A DNA stretch of 64,000 nucleotides from an uncultured Lachnospiraceae bacterium (GCA_910589075.1 CAJUSK010000002.1:1-64000); one strand, 5' to 3'; counted from the stretch's first letter, positions 33,568 through 42,752 are shown. Made by a program: numbers and translations. The notes: a model not told the origin generated them from the letters alone.

Positions 33568-34437
33568 ATGTTAGTTACTTTAAAAGAAATCTTGAAAATT
33601 GCAGAAGAAAAAAAGATTGCAGTAGGCGCATTCAACACACCCAATCTGGAAAGCCTGATGGCCATATTGGATGCAGCGGAGGAATTGCAGCTTCCGGTAA
33701 TCATCCAGGCTGCCCAGTGCCATGAAGTGTTTGTGCCCGTATCCGTCATCGGGCCGGTCATGATCGCCCGTGCCAAAGAGGCGTCGGTGCCCGTCTGCGT
33801 GCACCTGGATCATGGAGAAACACTGGAATATGTACAGAAGGTACTGGATATCGGCTTTACCGGCGTTATGTTTGACGGTTCCACTCTGCCTTATGAAGAA
33901 AATGTAGCCAGTGTGAAAAAAGCAGTGGAAATGGCGTCAAAGACCGGGGCATCCGTGGAGGCGGAACTGGGTTCCATGGGACGCAGGGAGTCCGGTGCGG
34001 GAGACGATGGCGCAGGCGCCGGAGATGATACAAAGATTTATACCGATCCCGTTCAGGCAAAAGAGTTTGTGAAAGAGACGGGGATTGATGCACTGGCATG
34101 TTCTTTCGGGACGACCCACGGCATCTATCTGACAAAACCCAGGCTTGACTTTTCCGTGGTGGAACAGGTGCGGAAAGAAACGGAGGGCATTCCTGTGGTT
34201 ATGCATGGCGGTTCCGGTGTCAGCAGCGAGGATTTCCGCAAAGCTGTGGCAGCAGGCGTGCGGAAGATCAATTATTTCACTTATATGGATAAGGCAGCAG
34301 GCACGGCGCTGGCGGAATATGTATCAGGGGTGGAAGACGGTATGCCGGTATTTTTCACGGAAGCAGCGTGCAGGGCGGTGGCAGCCATGAAAGAGAATAT
34401 TAAAGAAGCCATGAAAGTGTTTGCCAATATAGACTGA
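33568..34437 (+). CDS. Class II ketose-bisphosphate aldolase (FbaA/GatY/KbaY-like)
   Basis: Zinc-dependent aldolase of 289 residues that splits a ketose 1-phosphate or 1,6-bisphosphate. It has GAFNTPNLE, the metal-binding VHLDHGE near 81, FDGSTLPYEENV, the metal His of FGTTHGIY and VMHGGSGV. TAAGGAGG lies nine bases before ATG 33568. It heads an operon with an isomerase-like protein, an FGGY kinase and an aldo/keto reductase, so it probably cleaves the phosphorylated product of that pathway. Glycolytic fructose-bisphosphate aldolase is less likely in this setting. Confidence 0.9.
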   Translation: MLVTLKEILKIAEEKKIAVGAFNTPNLESLMAILDAAEELQLPVIIQAAQCHEVFVPVSVIGPVMIARAKEASVPVCVHLDHGETLEYVQKVLDIGFTGVMFDGSTLPYEENVASVKKAVEMASKTGASVEAELGSMGRRESGAGDDGAGAGDDTKIYTDPVQAKEFVKETGIDALACSFGTTHGIYLTKPRLDFSVVEQVRKETEGIPVVMHGGSGVSSEDFRKAVAAGVRKINYFTYMDKAAGTALAEYVSGVEDGMPVFFTEAACRAVAAMKENIKEAMKVFANID

Positions 34438-34549
34438 GTGGTGAGGGGGTTGGCGGCAGCAGGAACCATAGAATCTGTTCGCTGACAGGCATTGGTAAAA
34501 CGCCGCTGAATTGCAGACTGTTTGTAAGAGCTGGGAAAGGGGTTACGAA

Positions 34550-35956
34550 ATGAGCAGGAAGATGACATTTGCACTTTGCTTCTGTAACAGAGGATTTATG
34601 CCGGGAGAGCTGATCTACGGCGCAAGGGAAGATATGATAAAAGCAGTTACGGATGCGGGATATGACTATATCGCTATGGACGCGGAACTGACCCGTTATG
34701 GCGGTGTGGAGACACGGGAAGAGGGCAGGATGTATGCCAGTTGGCTGAAAGCGCACCAGGGCGCATATGATGGGGTGATCTTTTCCATGCCGATTTTTGC
34801 CGATGAAAATGGTGCCATTACCGCGTTACAGGATGCAGGTGTGCCCATTCTGATGCAGGCTTATCCGGATGAAATTGGTAAGATGGATTTTGCCCACCGG
34901 CGGGATGCGTATTGCGGGAAATTCTCCGTTACGGACGTGTTCACCCAGTATCAGGTGCCATTTACGGTGCTGAAACCCCATGTGGTGCATCCTCTGTCGG
35001 AGGCGTTTGCGGAGAATCTGCGGGATTTTGCCGCTATATGCCGGGTGGTCAATGGAATGAAGCGGTTGAATGTGGGCTGTATCGGCGCCCGTACCACCGC
35101 CTTTAAGACAGTGCGGTTTGACGAGATAACTCTGCAGAAATATGGTATCAATGTGGAATCCTTCGATCTGTCTGAGCTGTTTTTTAAGGTGGGGAAGAAA
35201 GAGGACGGTGACGCGGCGGTACAGGCGAAGCTGGATCGTCTCCGGTCTTATACGGACTGCTCCGGGGTGCCCCGGTCCAATCTGCTGACACTGGCCAAAG
35301 TATCGGCTGTGCTGGATGAGTACATAGAAGGCTACAGTCTGGACGCGCTGACGCTGCGGTGCTGGAACGAGATGGAGGAAGTGCTGCGCATCTGCCCCTG
35401 CGTGCTGCTCAGTGAACTGAATGACCGGGGAATTGTGGCTTCCTGCGAGATTGATATGTGTTCGGCATTGACCATGCGTGCCATGCATCTGGCAAGTGAA
35501 CAGCCCACAGCGGTACTGGACTGGAACAATAACTATGGCGAGGATGAAAACAAAGTGATTCTTTTCCACTGCGGCCCGGTGGCGCAGAGCCTGATGAGCG
35601 GGAAAGGGACTGTGACAGAGCACAAGATGTTCGCCAAAGGAGATCCCGGCAGCGGCTGGGGAAGCAATGAAGGCAGAATCCGTCCGTTTCCCATGACGTT
35701 TTCCAACTGCCAGACAAAAGACGGGAAGCTGATTGTGTATGCAAGTGAGGGAAGATTTACGGAAGATGTGATTGAGGAAGCCTTCTTTGGCTGCGGGGGC
35801 GTGGCAGAGATTCCAAACCTGCAGGATAAACTGATTCGTCTGGCAAGAGGCGGTTTCAAGCATCACACTTCTGTAGGTGTGGGGCATATGAAGTCAGTAT
35901 TGCAGGAGGCGTTTACCACCTATCTCGGTTATGACTGGGTGGATATTGATGCATGA
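34550..35956 (+). CDS. L-fucose/L-arabinose isomerase family protein
   Basis: A 468-residue protein of the fucose-isomerase fold: an N-terminal Rossmann-like part (FALCFCNRGF, GVIFSMPIFADENGA), a middle (NVGCIGARTTAFKTVRFDE) and a C-terminal metal/substrate region. Typical signatures there are EIDMCSALTMRAM, DWNNNYGEDENK and the His of GFKHHTSVGVGHM. Such proteins convert aldoses to ketoses, or in some subgroups have unknown substrates. AAAGGGG precedes ATG 34550. It lies about 110 bases after the aldolase and 80 before the kinase, so it fits as the first catabolic step. Confidence 0.82.
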   Translation: MSRKMTFALCFCNRGFMPGELIYGAREDMIKAVTDAGYDYIAMDAELTRYGGVETREEGRMYASWLKAHQGAYDGVIFSMPIFADENGAITALQDAGVPILMQAYPDEIGKMDFAHRRDAYCGKFSVTDVFTQYQVPFTVLKPHVVHPLSEAFAENLRDFAAICRVVNGMKRLNVGCIGARTTAFKTVRFDEITLQKYGINVESFDLSELFFKVGKKEDGDAAVQAKLDRLRSYTDCSGVPRSNLLTLAKVSAVLDEYIEGYSLDALTLRCWNEMEEVLRICPCVLLSELNDRGIVASCEIDMCSALTMRAMHLASEQPTAVLDWNNNYGEDENKVILFHCGPVAQSLMSGKGTVTEHKMFAKGDPGSGWGSNEGRIRPFPMTFSNCQTKDGKLIVYASEGRFTEDVIEEAFFGCGGVAEIPNLQDKLIRLARGGFKHHTSVGVGHMKSVLQEAFTTYLGYDWVDIDA

Positions 35957-36035
35957 GTGTCCCAGACGGTTTGGAGACATGCATGGATGCGGGGGCATTG
36001 CTCCGGCGGGGATTTGAGGATTGTGGGAGGAAGAT

Positions 36036-37517
36036 ATGAAGACAGCAGGACTGGATATAGGAACCACAGGCTGCAAGCTGACGGTGTTTGACGAAAACGG
36101 CAGATATATGGGAAAGGCATACCGGGATTATCCTGTCAGAAGAAACAGGGGAGAGCATGAAGTGGATGCCCGGTCCATACTGGATATGGTGTGGCAGGTA
36201 ATTAGAGAGATGGCTCAGGCATATCCTGATATTGCCGGTATCGGCGTTACCAGCTTTGGTGAGACTTTTGTGGCGGCGGACGGGGCAGGGTGTGCGCTGT
36301 ATCCGGCGATGCTCTACACTGACCCCAGAGGCAGAGAGGAGCGGGAACTGCTCGCGGAAAAACTGGGCAGAGAACGGATTCTGCATATTACGGGGGCAGA
36401 TCCCCACGAGATGTACAGCATTTCCAAGATGATGTGGCTGAAAGAACATGAGCCGGATGTATATAACAGGGCCCGGCACCTGTTCCTGATCGAAGATTAT
36501 GTGGTATTCCACCTGACAGGGCAGGCGCAGATTGATTATTCCCTGGCGGCCCGCACCCAGGCATTTGACATTACAGCACTGGACTGGAGTGATGAGATTT
36601 TGCAGCAGGCCGGAATTGAGAAAAAGCGGATGTCACGGCCCGTACCCATCGGTACGCCGGCAGGTAAAATACTGACAGAAGTGTCAGAAAAAACAGGGCT
36701 TTCACCGGATACCCTGATTGTATCCATCGGACATGACCAGGTGGCGGCCGCCATCGGTTCCGGCGTTTTCACTTCGGATAAGGCTGTGGACGGCGCGGGC
36801 ACGGTACAGTGCATTACGCCTGTTTATGATAGCCTGCCCGATCTGGACGCCATGAGCCGGGGGAAATTTGCAGTGGTTCCCTATGTTCTGGGGAAATACG
36901 TCTGCTATGCGTTTTCACATACCGGCGGCGCGCTGATGCAGTGGTGTACGGATACGCTGGGCAAAAAGGAAAAAGAGCTGGCAACACAGGAAGGTATATC
37001 TGTGTATGACTATCTGGAACGGGGATATCAGGGGCCTACCGGCCTGCTGGTACTGCCTCATTTTGCGGGGGCGGCCACGCCCTATATGGACAGTGGATCC
37101 AAAGGCGCTATCCTGGGCCTGGATATGAGCGTGACGACAAAGCAGTTGTATCACGCCTGTATGGAAGGGGTTGTTTATGAAATCCTGACCAATCTGGAAT
37201 ATTTAAGGCGGTCGGATCTTTCCTTTACCATGCTGCATGCCACAGGCGGCGGTGCCCGATCGGAGATCTGGATGCAGATGAAGGCTGATATGCTGCATGT
37301 TCCCATTACAGCCCTGGCCACATCTGACGCGGGCACAGTGGGCAGCGCCATGCTTACGGGGATTGCGGTGGGTATGTTCCGGGATCTGGAAGACGGGGCG
37401 GCGCACATGGTAGAAAAGACAAAGGTGTATGAACCCAGAGCGGAAATGCATGAGAAATACCAGAGCGTGTATGAACGGTACCGGAAGGTGTATGAGCGTG
37501 TGAGAGAGCTGGTGTAG
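36036..37517 (+). CDS. FGGY-family carbohydrate kinase (xylulokinase-like)
   Basis: Sugar kinase of 493 residues. The ATP-binding start is AGLDIGTTGCKLTVFD, with IGVTSFGETFVAAD, a middle SIGHDQVAAAIGSG containing the catalytic Asp, and the C-terminal adenosine motif ATGGGARSEIW. GGGAGG is five bases before ATG 36036. Its substrate is probably the ketose made by the upstream isomerase-like protein, giving a ketose phosphate for the aldolase. An exact identity (xylulose, fuculose, ribulose or a deoxy sugar) cannot be read from motifs. Confidence 0.88.
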   Translation: MKTAGLDIGTTGCKLTVFDENGRYMGKAYRDYPVRRNRGEHEVDARSILDMVWQVIREMAQAYPDIAGIGVTSFGETFVAADGAGCALYPAMLYTDPRGREERELLAEKLGRERILHITGADPHEMYSISKMMWLKEHEPDVYNRARHLFLIEDYVVFHLTGQAQIDYSLAARTQAFDITALDWSDEILQQAGIEKKRMSRPVPIGTPAGKILTEVSEKTGLSPDTLIVSIGHDQVAAAIGSGVFTSDKAVDGAGTVQCITPVYDSLPDLDAMSRGKFAVVPYVLGKYVCYAFSHTGGALMQWCTDTLGKKEKELATQEGISVYDYLERGYQGPTGLLVLPHFAGAATPYMDSGSKGAILGLDMSVTTKQLYHACMEGVVYEILTNLEYLRRSDLSFTMLHATGGGARSEIWMQMKADMLHVPITALATSDAGTVGSAMLTGIAVGMFRDLEDGAAHMVEKTKVYEPRAEMHEKYQSVYERYRKVYERVRELV

Positions 37518-37659
37518 GAGGGGGAAGCGGACAGGCGGCAGGGGATTTCCCCCGCCGCCTGCTCCGGATATGCAGTGAAATTGGTCAATAGAAGAACATC
37601 AGAGGATAGGATGAGCAGGGGAAAAGGAAATGCCCCTGGTTGACAGAGAGGGAAGGACT

Positions 37660-38634
37660 ATGAAATTTGCAGAAATTCCATATGTGAAGAAAAGAGTTTC
37701 CCGTATTTTTTACGGAACGGCAACCCCACCTTTTTCTACAAAGGGAGAAGGGAATGCACTTTTGGACGGAATGTTTGAGCTGGGGATAAATGCTTTTGAT
37801 ACAGCGCGTGTGTACGGGTTGGCGGAACAGGCGCTGGGGAAGTGGATGGATGAGAGAGGGCTTAGGGATCAGGTGGTCATCCTCAGCAAATGTGCGCATC
37901 CTGACACGGACTGGACAAAACGGCTGCATGAAAAAGAGATCCGGTCGGATTTTCGGGTATCGGCGGAAAATCTGCGGACGGATTATATTGATATTTATCT
38001 GGCGCACCGGGATGATCCCCAGGTGGCGGCCGGGGATGTGGTGGAGATTTTTAATGCCCTCCATGCGGAAGGGAAAATCGGGGCTTTCGGAGGCTCCAAC
38101 TGGTCCCATCGGCGGATTGAGGAGGCAAATGAATATGCCTACCAGCACAATATGATTCCCTTTACGGTATCCAGCCCGAATTTCGGCCTGGCGGAGCAGG
38201 TACGGGATATGTGGGGCGGCGGTGGTCTGGGAATCTCAGGACCCGCCCAGAGAGAGGCGCGGGACTGGTATGAGAAGAATGGTATGCCGGTGATTGCCTA
38301 TTCCGGTCTGGGCAGAGGGCTTTTTTCCGGAAGGGTGAAAAGCGCGCAGCCAGAGCGTGCCGGGGAAGTGATGGATGACTTTGCCATGAAAGGCTATGCC
38401 TGTCCGGAGAATTTCGAACGCCTGCGGCGGTGTGAGGAAGTGGCGGCGCAATATGGCTGTAGTGTGCCGCAGATGGCAATGGCGTGGCTGTTTGGCCAGC
38501 GGCTGAATACATTTGCGGTGGTGAGCACTGCAAAAACCGAGCGCATGCAGGAAAATATTGCGGCACTGGATATAGAACCGGAAGAAAAGGTGCTCCGGTA
38601 TCTGGATCTGGAGGAGGAATGCAGACCAAAGTGA
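37660..38634 (+). CDS. Aldo/keto reductase
   Basis: NAD(P)H-dependent reductase of 324 residues with the (beta/alpha)8 AKR layout. The catalytic tetrad is visible: Asp and Tyr in FDTARVYGLAE, Lys in VILSKCAHP, and His in IYLAHRDD. The C-terminal cofactor region includes VIAYSGLGRGLFSG and VVSTAKTERM. ATG 37660 follows GAGGGAAGG. Its place at the end of the sugar operon suggests it reduces or oxidises a sugar or an aldehyde released by the aldolase. Confidence 0.88.
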   Translation: MKFAEIPYVKKRVSRIFYGTATPPFSTKGEGNALLDGMFELGINAFDTARVYGLAEQALGKWMDERGLRDQVVILSKCAHPDTDWTKRLHEKEIRSDFRVSAENLRTDYIDIYLAHRDDPQVAAGDVVEIFNALHAEGKIGAFGGSNWSHRRIEEANEYAYQHNMIPFTVSSPNFGLAEQVRDMWGGGGLGISGPAQREARDWYEKNGMPVIAYSGLGRGLFSGRVKSAQPERAGEVMDDFAMKGYACPENFERLRRCEEVAAQYGCSVPQMAMAWLFGQRLNTFAVVSTAKTERMQENIAALDIEPEEKVLRYLDLEEECRPK

Positions 38635-38656
38635 CGGTTTCTCACTGTGCCAGGAA

Positions 38657-38773
38657 CTACCCGGCCAAAGGGAGCTGCTTTTTTCCGGCGCCCTGAACCA
38701 TTTCCCTGATTGTACCATATGCATGTCCGCTGACCAGGGTATGCATATGCATGTCTGCCACCGGTTTTTTCAT
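38657..38773 (-). pseudogene. 5' fragment of a YcdX-like PHP phosphohydrolase gene
   Basis: On the minus strand from ATG 38773, with GGAGG ten bases upstream, 38 codons read MKKPVADMHMHTLVSGHAYG then TIREMVQGAGKKQLPLAG and stop. The DxHxHT and SGHAYGT patterns are the first metal-binding block of PHP-family YcdX proteins, which are about 240 residues long. The rest of the gene is absent; the sequence runs straight into the converging aldo/keto reductase. It is best explained as a truncated gene. Confidence 0.7.
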
Positions 38774-38806
38774 AAATAAAATACCTCCGGACTTTTCATC
38801 TGTTTT

Positions 38807-39487
38807 TTATAAGAAATCCACAGAAACAACATAACCGGACTGCATCAGTATCTGATAAATTTCTGTCCGTTCTGCCCCTCTTTTTGTATAGAGCACCAAA
38901 TGAACGGAGATGCCCTCGCCGGGGATTTTGGATTCCCCGATTTCCACAGAATCTATGATGATACCCGTATCTCTCAGACTTTGCAGAATATCATGCAGAT
39001 GATGGCTGTCTTCCAGATTGACAAATACATTACAGTAACGGGAATGTCTGGTGGCAAAATGTTCCACAAAAGGAAGGATATGGAGGGAAAGCATCATCAT
39101 CACTGTGATCAATATACCGCCTTCGATAAAACCAATGCCCACGGCAAGACCAATGCAGGCGCTTGCCCAGAGTGTGGCGGCGGTGGTCAGTCCCCGTACA
39201 CGGTGGCGGGAGATGATAATGGTTCCCACGCCGATGAAACCTACGCCGCTGATGACCTGTGCTGCCAGACGGTTCATATTGGCCAGTCCCGGAAAATTGA
39301 CCTGGATATACTGTTCTGTTAACATAACCAATGTAGCGCCCAGACAGACGACCGTGATCGTCTTTGTGCCGGCGCCGCGGTGCTTCATGCCCCTGTCCAG
39401 GCCGATGAGACCCCCCAGCAGTGTGGCGATGATGACGCGTATCAGTATGTTTTTCATATTCCATGCAGCGAAATTTCCCAGTATCAT
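38807..39487 (-). CDS. MgtC/SapB family membrane protein
   Basis: A 226-residue protein with an N-terminal MgtC domain of four or five membrane helices (about 10-140). Signature blocks are LLGGLIGLDRGMKHRGAGTK and GVGFIGVGTIIISRHRVRG, then LTTAATLWASACIG. A soluble C-terminal ACT-like domain (about 145-226) follows. MgtC proteins are linked to Mg2+ limitation and to control of ATP synthase or phosphate uptake in some bacteria. AGGAG precedes ATG 39487. It is monocistronic, with no magnesium transporter or visible M-box riboswitch beside it. Confidence 0.9.
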   Translation of the reverse strand: MILGNFAAWNMKNILIRVIIATLLGGLIGLDRGMKHRGAGTKTITVVCLGATLVMLTEQYIQVNFPGLANMNRLAAQVISGVGFIGVGTIIISRHRVRGLTTAATLWASACIGLAVGIGFIEGGILITVMMMLSLHILPFVEHFATRHSRYCNVFVNLEDSHHLHDILQSLRDTGIIIDSVEIGESKIPGEGISVHLVLYTKRGAERTEIYQILMQSGYVVSVDFL

Positions 39488-39679
39488 ATGTATTCTCCTG
39501 TTTTTTCTCTCGGATAGCTTCTTTCTGTGAAATCGATGAGTCGGACAGATAAAGATATACTTAAAGAGTACTGGTATTTTCTCTGAAAAGCAAGTAAAAA
39601 AGATGTAAAATCCAGGACGGTTATGATAAGATACATATAATCTGACCTATTCATTTTGCTGATCGTTTGGAGGGATTAT

Positions 39680-40807
39680 ATGAAGATTTCGGAATTAACT
39701 GATTTTCACCCATATGACACCGGGCTTGCACTTCCGGTAAAAGACTTGCTTACGGTGTATGAGGAACAGGGAATTCCTCCCCGCAGTATGTGCGGGCCGG
39801 ACGCTTTTATTGCATTGCTGGCAGGTGTGGCGGCGTTGCGCAGGACGCCGGGGATACCGGGGCCGGGTGAATCCGGTGAGGCGTATTTTACCACACTGCC
39901 TCTCTGCCGGGACGAGCAGAGCAGGGCTGCATGCAGAGCGCATCTGGAAAAAGTATTTGGTATTACGGACAGGCAGTCGATGCTGAATTTTTGCATGCAG
40001 GAGATTATGTGCAACAGCCAATATCTGGACTTTGAGGGATTCTGGGAAGGGCGTCCGCCTTTTGCGCTGGATGAACTGCAGGAAGATGCACGACGCTTTT
40101 TTACTGTGGCACGGGATTTTTCCGCGCAGTTTTATGAGATTGTGAGGCACCGGGGGTATCTGGCCTGGGACATTGGCGAATGTGTGGGGCATTTGCGGGC
40201 AGGCTATGCCTGTGGGCTGATCAGCCGGGAAGAACTGTATGATCTGTCAGAGCACTGGATTACACAGGCGCAGATTTTCCGCAGTTGGCCGGAATATGCC
40301 GCCAGCCTGGTATGCGGGCAGATGTATTGGGATTTTCGCCATGGCTCCAAACTGCCGGTCCTTGAGGAAGGACAGGAATTGTGGATGCGGCTGGTGCGCA
40401 ATCTGCTGGACAATGACAGCGCCTGGGGGAGCGGCCTCTGGTATGTGCCCCCGCGCAGGAAGGCATTTCTTTTATGGCCGCCGGAATTCAAACAATATCT
40501 GACCCGCTGGGACGGGCCTGTGGGCTGTTTTGCCACCGACGAGATTACGGTCATGGGCAAGCCGGTGGGCTGGTGTTACCGGGAAGAGCCGGATGATGGG
40601 GTCCCGGACAGTGGTTGGCGCTTTTTCTCAGGGGAAGAACCCGAAGGCTATACGGACGATCCGTCAAATACGGAAATCTGTGAACTGAACTGTATCTGTA
40701 ATTATGATCCGGATGTGATGCCTCTGCTTGCTGCCCCTTATGGCAGTGCGTTTGCCAGAGGAAAGAACGGAAAATTCGAGAAAGCTGCGTTTCCCCGGCT
40801 GGATTGA
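39680..40807 (+). CDS. DUF1266-DUF2185 (Imm33-like) fusion protein
   Basis: A 375-residue cytosolic protein. The middle (about 120-235) resembles DUF1266: YLAWDIGECVGHLRAGY, LISREELYDLSEHWI and SWPEYAASLVCGQ. The C-terminal region (about 285-375) resembles DUF2185/Imm33, with GCFATDEITVMGKPVGWCYR, then DSGWRFFSGEE and DPDVMPLLAAPYG. Both domains turn up in polymorphic-toxin immunity proteins. No toxin gene lies beside it, so it may be an orphan immunity or housekeeping protein. GGAGGG precedes ATG 39680. Confidence 0.78.
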   Translation: MKISELTDFHPYDTGLALPVKDLLTVYEEQGIPPRSMCGPDAFIALLAGVAALRRTPGIPGPGESGEAYFTTLPLCRDEQSRAACRAHLEKVFGITDRQSMLNFCMQEIMCNSQYLDFEGFWEGRPPFALDELQEDARRFFTVARDFSAQFYEIVRHRGYLAWDIGECVGHLRAGYACGLISREELYDLSEHWITQAQIFRSWPEYAASLVCGQMYWDFRHGSKLPVLEEGQELWMRLVRNLLDNDSAWGSGLWYVPPRRKAFLLWPPEFKQYLTRWDGPVGCFATDEITVMGKPVGWCYREEPDDGVPDSGWRFFSGEEPEGYTDDPSNTEICELNCICNYDPDVMPLLAAPYGSAFARGKNGKFEKAAFPRLD

Positions 40808-40826
40808 CAAAGGGAGGGCATAGAAC

Positions 40827-40853
40827 GAAGAGAGGCCGTCCGCGCCTCTCTTC
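40827..40853. terminator. Hairpin between convergent genes
   Basis: GAAGAGAGGC (40827-40836) and GCCTCTCTTC (40844-40853), a perfect 10-bp stem with a 7-base loop, between the DUF1266 protein and the reverse-strand DUF554 gene. The T tract is poor on both sides. Confidence 0.6.
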
Positions 40854-40885
40854 CTGACAACGCGGTGAGAAATGCGGCGGCAGAT

Positions 40886-41566
40886 TCATCCGGTCAGAGC
40901 CTTCCCCAGAAAAAACAACGCAGGTATCAGCAGCGCCGGCAGCATATTCATGGTTTTAAATGGTTTTATTCCCAGAATACTGATGCCGGAGGCTGCAATC
41001 AGAAAACCGCCTGTAATGGACAGCTCGGTCATAAATTCAGGCGTCAGGAATCCTTCTGCAAATCCTGCGCAGAGGTAGATGCTGCCCTGCCAGAGAAACA
41101 GGACAAGAGCTGCCAGTGCGATGCCAATACCATAGGTGGATGCCAGTACCATGGAAGTGACCAGATCCAACGTACCATTGGTGAAGAGATAGGTATGGTC
41201 ATCGTTCAGTGCACTCTGTATGGGGCCCAGAATAGAGAGTGTGCCGATACAGAAAAGCAGGATTGCAGTGGAAAGACCCTGGCCCAATCCTTCATTTCCC
41301 GTGCGGCTTACCAGCTTCTGGAATTTTCCGTCGATGTCCAGCCAGCTTCCAAGCAGGCTTCCGGCGGCCAGGCTGACAATAAACAATACCGGATACCGGC
41401 TGTCCGGCATATTGTTGACGATGGAATTGATGCCGATACCGGCGGCAGCCAGTCCCATGGCATCAAACATCACTTTTTGCTGCTTTTCTCCGATATTCTT
41501 CCTAAACAGGCTTCCGGTCAGGCTGCCGATGAGGATGGCTGCCGTATTGTAGATTGTCCCTGTCAT
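40886..41566 (-). CDS. DUF554 family membrane protein (YdfK/YqgA-like)
   Basis: A 226-residue integral membrane protein with about seven hydrophobic helices. The N-terminus TGTIYNTAAILIGSLTGSLF, then AMGLAAAGIGINSI and GTLSILGPIQSALNDD, is characteristic of DUF554. The function is unknown; a transporter role has been suggested for the family. ATG 41566 is chosen as AGGAGA lies just upstream and the family starts here; an upstream in-frame ATG lacks a site. It is divergent from the 1-phosphofructokinase gene. Confidence 0.88.
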   Translation of the reverse strand: MTGTIYNTAAILIGSLTGSLFRKNIGEKQQKVMFDAMGLAAAGIGINSIVNNMPDSRYPVLFIVSLAAGSLLGSWLDIDGKFQKLVSRTGNEGLGQGLSTAILLFCIGTLSILGPIQSALNDDHTYLFTNGTLDLVTSMVLASTYGIGIALAALVLFLWQGSIYLCAGFAEGFLTPEFMTELSITGGFLIAASGISILGIKPFKTMNMLPALLIPALFFLGKALTG

Positions 41567-41659
41567 AAGTCTCCTCTTTTCTCGTTTATCTGTATGTTTC
41601 TGTTTCATTATAAAGAATCCCATAAAAAATGAAAAGGAATTTTTTCGGGGAAATATACG

Positions 41660-41688
41660 TTGTGGACGGAAGCGGTCCGTTTTATAAT
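41660..41688 (+). promoter_or_regulatory. Sigma-A promoter of the phosphofructokinase gene
   Basis: TTGTGG (41660-41665), 17 bases and TATAAT (41683-41688), about 50 bases before ATG 41739. The spacer contains an ACGGA/TCCGT inverted repeat. Confidence 0.65.
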
Positions 41689-41738
41689 CAGAACAATGAA
41701 AATACCGTTAAAATGCTTAAAACAGAAAGGAATTGAAC

Positions 41739-42659
41739 ATGATATATACAATCACATGTAATCCGTCGCTGGACTACACCGTATCGGTGGAAAATTTCGC
41801 ACTGGGCAAGACCAACAGAACTTCATCGGAGCAGATATTTCCCGGTGGAAAAGGAATCAATGTATCCATGATGCTGGGCAGTCTGGGTATGGAGAGTGTT
41901 GCCCTGGGTTTTATCGCCGGTTTTGTGGGCGAAGAGATAGAGCGGCAGACGAAGGCAAAAGGGGTGCACACAGAGTTTATAAGGCTGCCCTTTGGCAATT
42001 CCCGTATCAATCTGAAACTGAAAAATTATGACGGAACGGAAATCAACGGTATGGGTCCGGCTGTCCCGGAAGAAGGGCTGGCAGGGCTGTATGAGCAGAC
42101 GGATGGTCTGCGTCAGGGAGATGTGCTGGTGCTGGCCGGCAGTGTGCCGGGCAGTCTGCCTGTGGATCTGTATGCACGGCTGCTGGAGCGGTTGTCGGAC
42201 AGAGGCGTTGTGTGTGTGGTGGATACGACGGGGCCGCAGCTTTGGGAGGTTTTGCCTTATAAGCCGTTTCTGATAAAGCCCAACCGGGACGAACTGGGCG
42301 AACTGTTTGCGACGACGATACGTACCAGACAGGAGGCTGTCCCCTATGCGGTAAAACTGCATGATATGGGGGCTGTCAATGTATTGGTGTCTTTGTCGGG
42401 ACAGGGAGCCGTTCTGGTGGATGCAGACGGGACGGTATATGAGAGTGAAGCCCCGAAAGGCAGATTGGTCAATGCGGTGGGCGCAGGAGACTCTATGGTG
42501 GCAGGATTCCTGGCCGGATGGCTTATGGAACAGGACAGCCGTCACGCTTTTTTCATGGGGCTGGCCGCAGGAAGCGCCAGTGCATTTTCAGAACATTTTG
42601 CCACAGGGGAGGAAGTGAAAACAGTTTTCAGACAACTTGCCGAAAAGAACCGGATTTGA
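41739..42659 (+). CDS. 1-phosphofructokinase family PfkB kinase
   Basis: A 306-residue ribokinase-fold kinase that phosphorylates fructose-1-phosphate, or tagatose-6-phosphate in some members. MIYTITCNPSLDYTV and FPGGKGINVS mark the 1-PFK subfamily, and the catalytic region is NAVGAGDSMVAGF near 248-260. AAAGGA precedes ATG 41739. No fructose PTS or DeoR regulator accompanies it, which would usually be present for fruK. Roles in glycolysis or tagatose use remain open. The sigma-28 promoter of flgM begins 18 bases after the stop. Confidence 0.88.
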   Translation: MIYTITCNPSLDYTVSVENFALGKTNRTSSEQIFPGGKGINVSMMLGSLGMESVALGFIAGFVGEEIERQTKAKGVHTEFIRLPFGNSRINLKLKNYDGTEINGMGPAVPEEGLAGLYEQTDGLRQGDVLVLAGSVPGSLPVDLYARLLERLSDRGVVCVVDTTGPQLWEVLPYKPFLIKPNRDELGELFATTIRTRQEAVPYAVKLHDMGAVNVLVSLSGQGAVLVDADGTVYESEAPKGRLVNAVGAGDSMVAGFLAGWLMEQDSRHAFFMGLAAGSASAFSEHFATGEEVKTVFRQLAEKNRI

Positions 42660-42677
42660 TAATTTTTGGGAAAGGAC

Positions 42678-42704
42678 TAAAGTCTCACACAAAAATACCG
42701 ATAC
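42678..42704 (+). promoter_or_regulatory. Sigma-28 promoter of the flgM operon
   Basis: TAAAGTCT (from 42678), then ACCGATAC (42697-42704) with exactly 15 bases between TAAA and the -10, matching the FliA consensus TAAA-N15-GCCGATAA almost perfectly. The flgM start follows at 42753. Confidence 0.88.
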
Positions 42705-42752
42705 AAATAGTGAAAAGTAATTACGCAGGGGATCCATGGAAGGAGGAGTTTT

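Noticed and set aside
34826..35887. 353-codon minus-strand open frame
   Set aside because: Shadow of the fucose-isomerase-like gene, which has ribosome binding site, family motifs and operon context.
38807..39487. M-box magnesium riboswitch before mgtC
   Set aside because: The sequence upstream of the minus-strand start is short of the conserved long multi-helix structure; only an ordinary ribosome binding site is visible.
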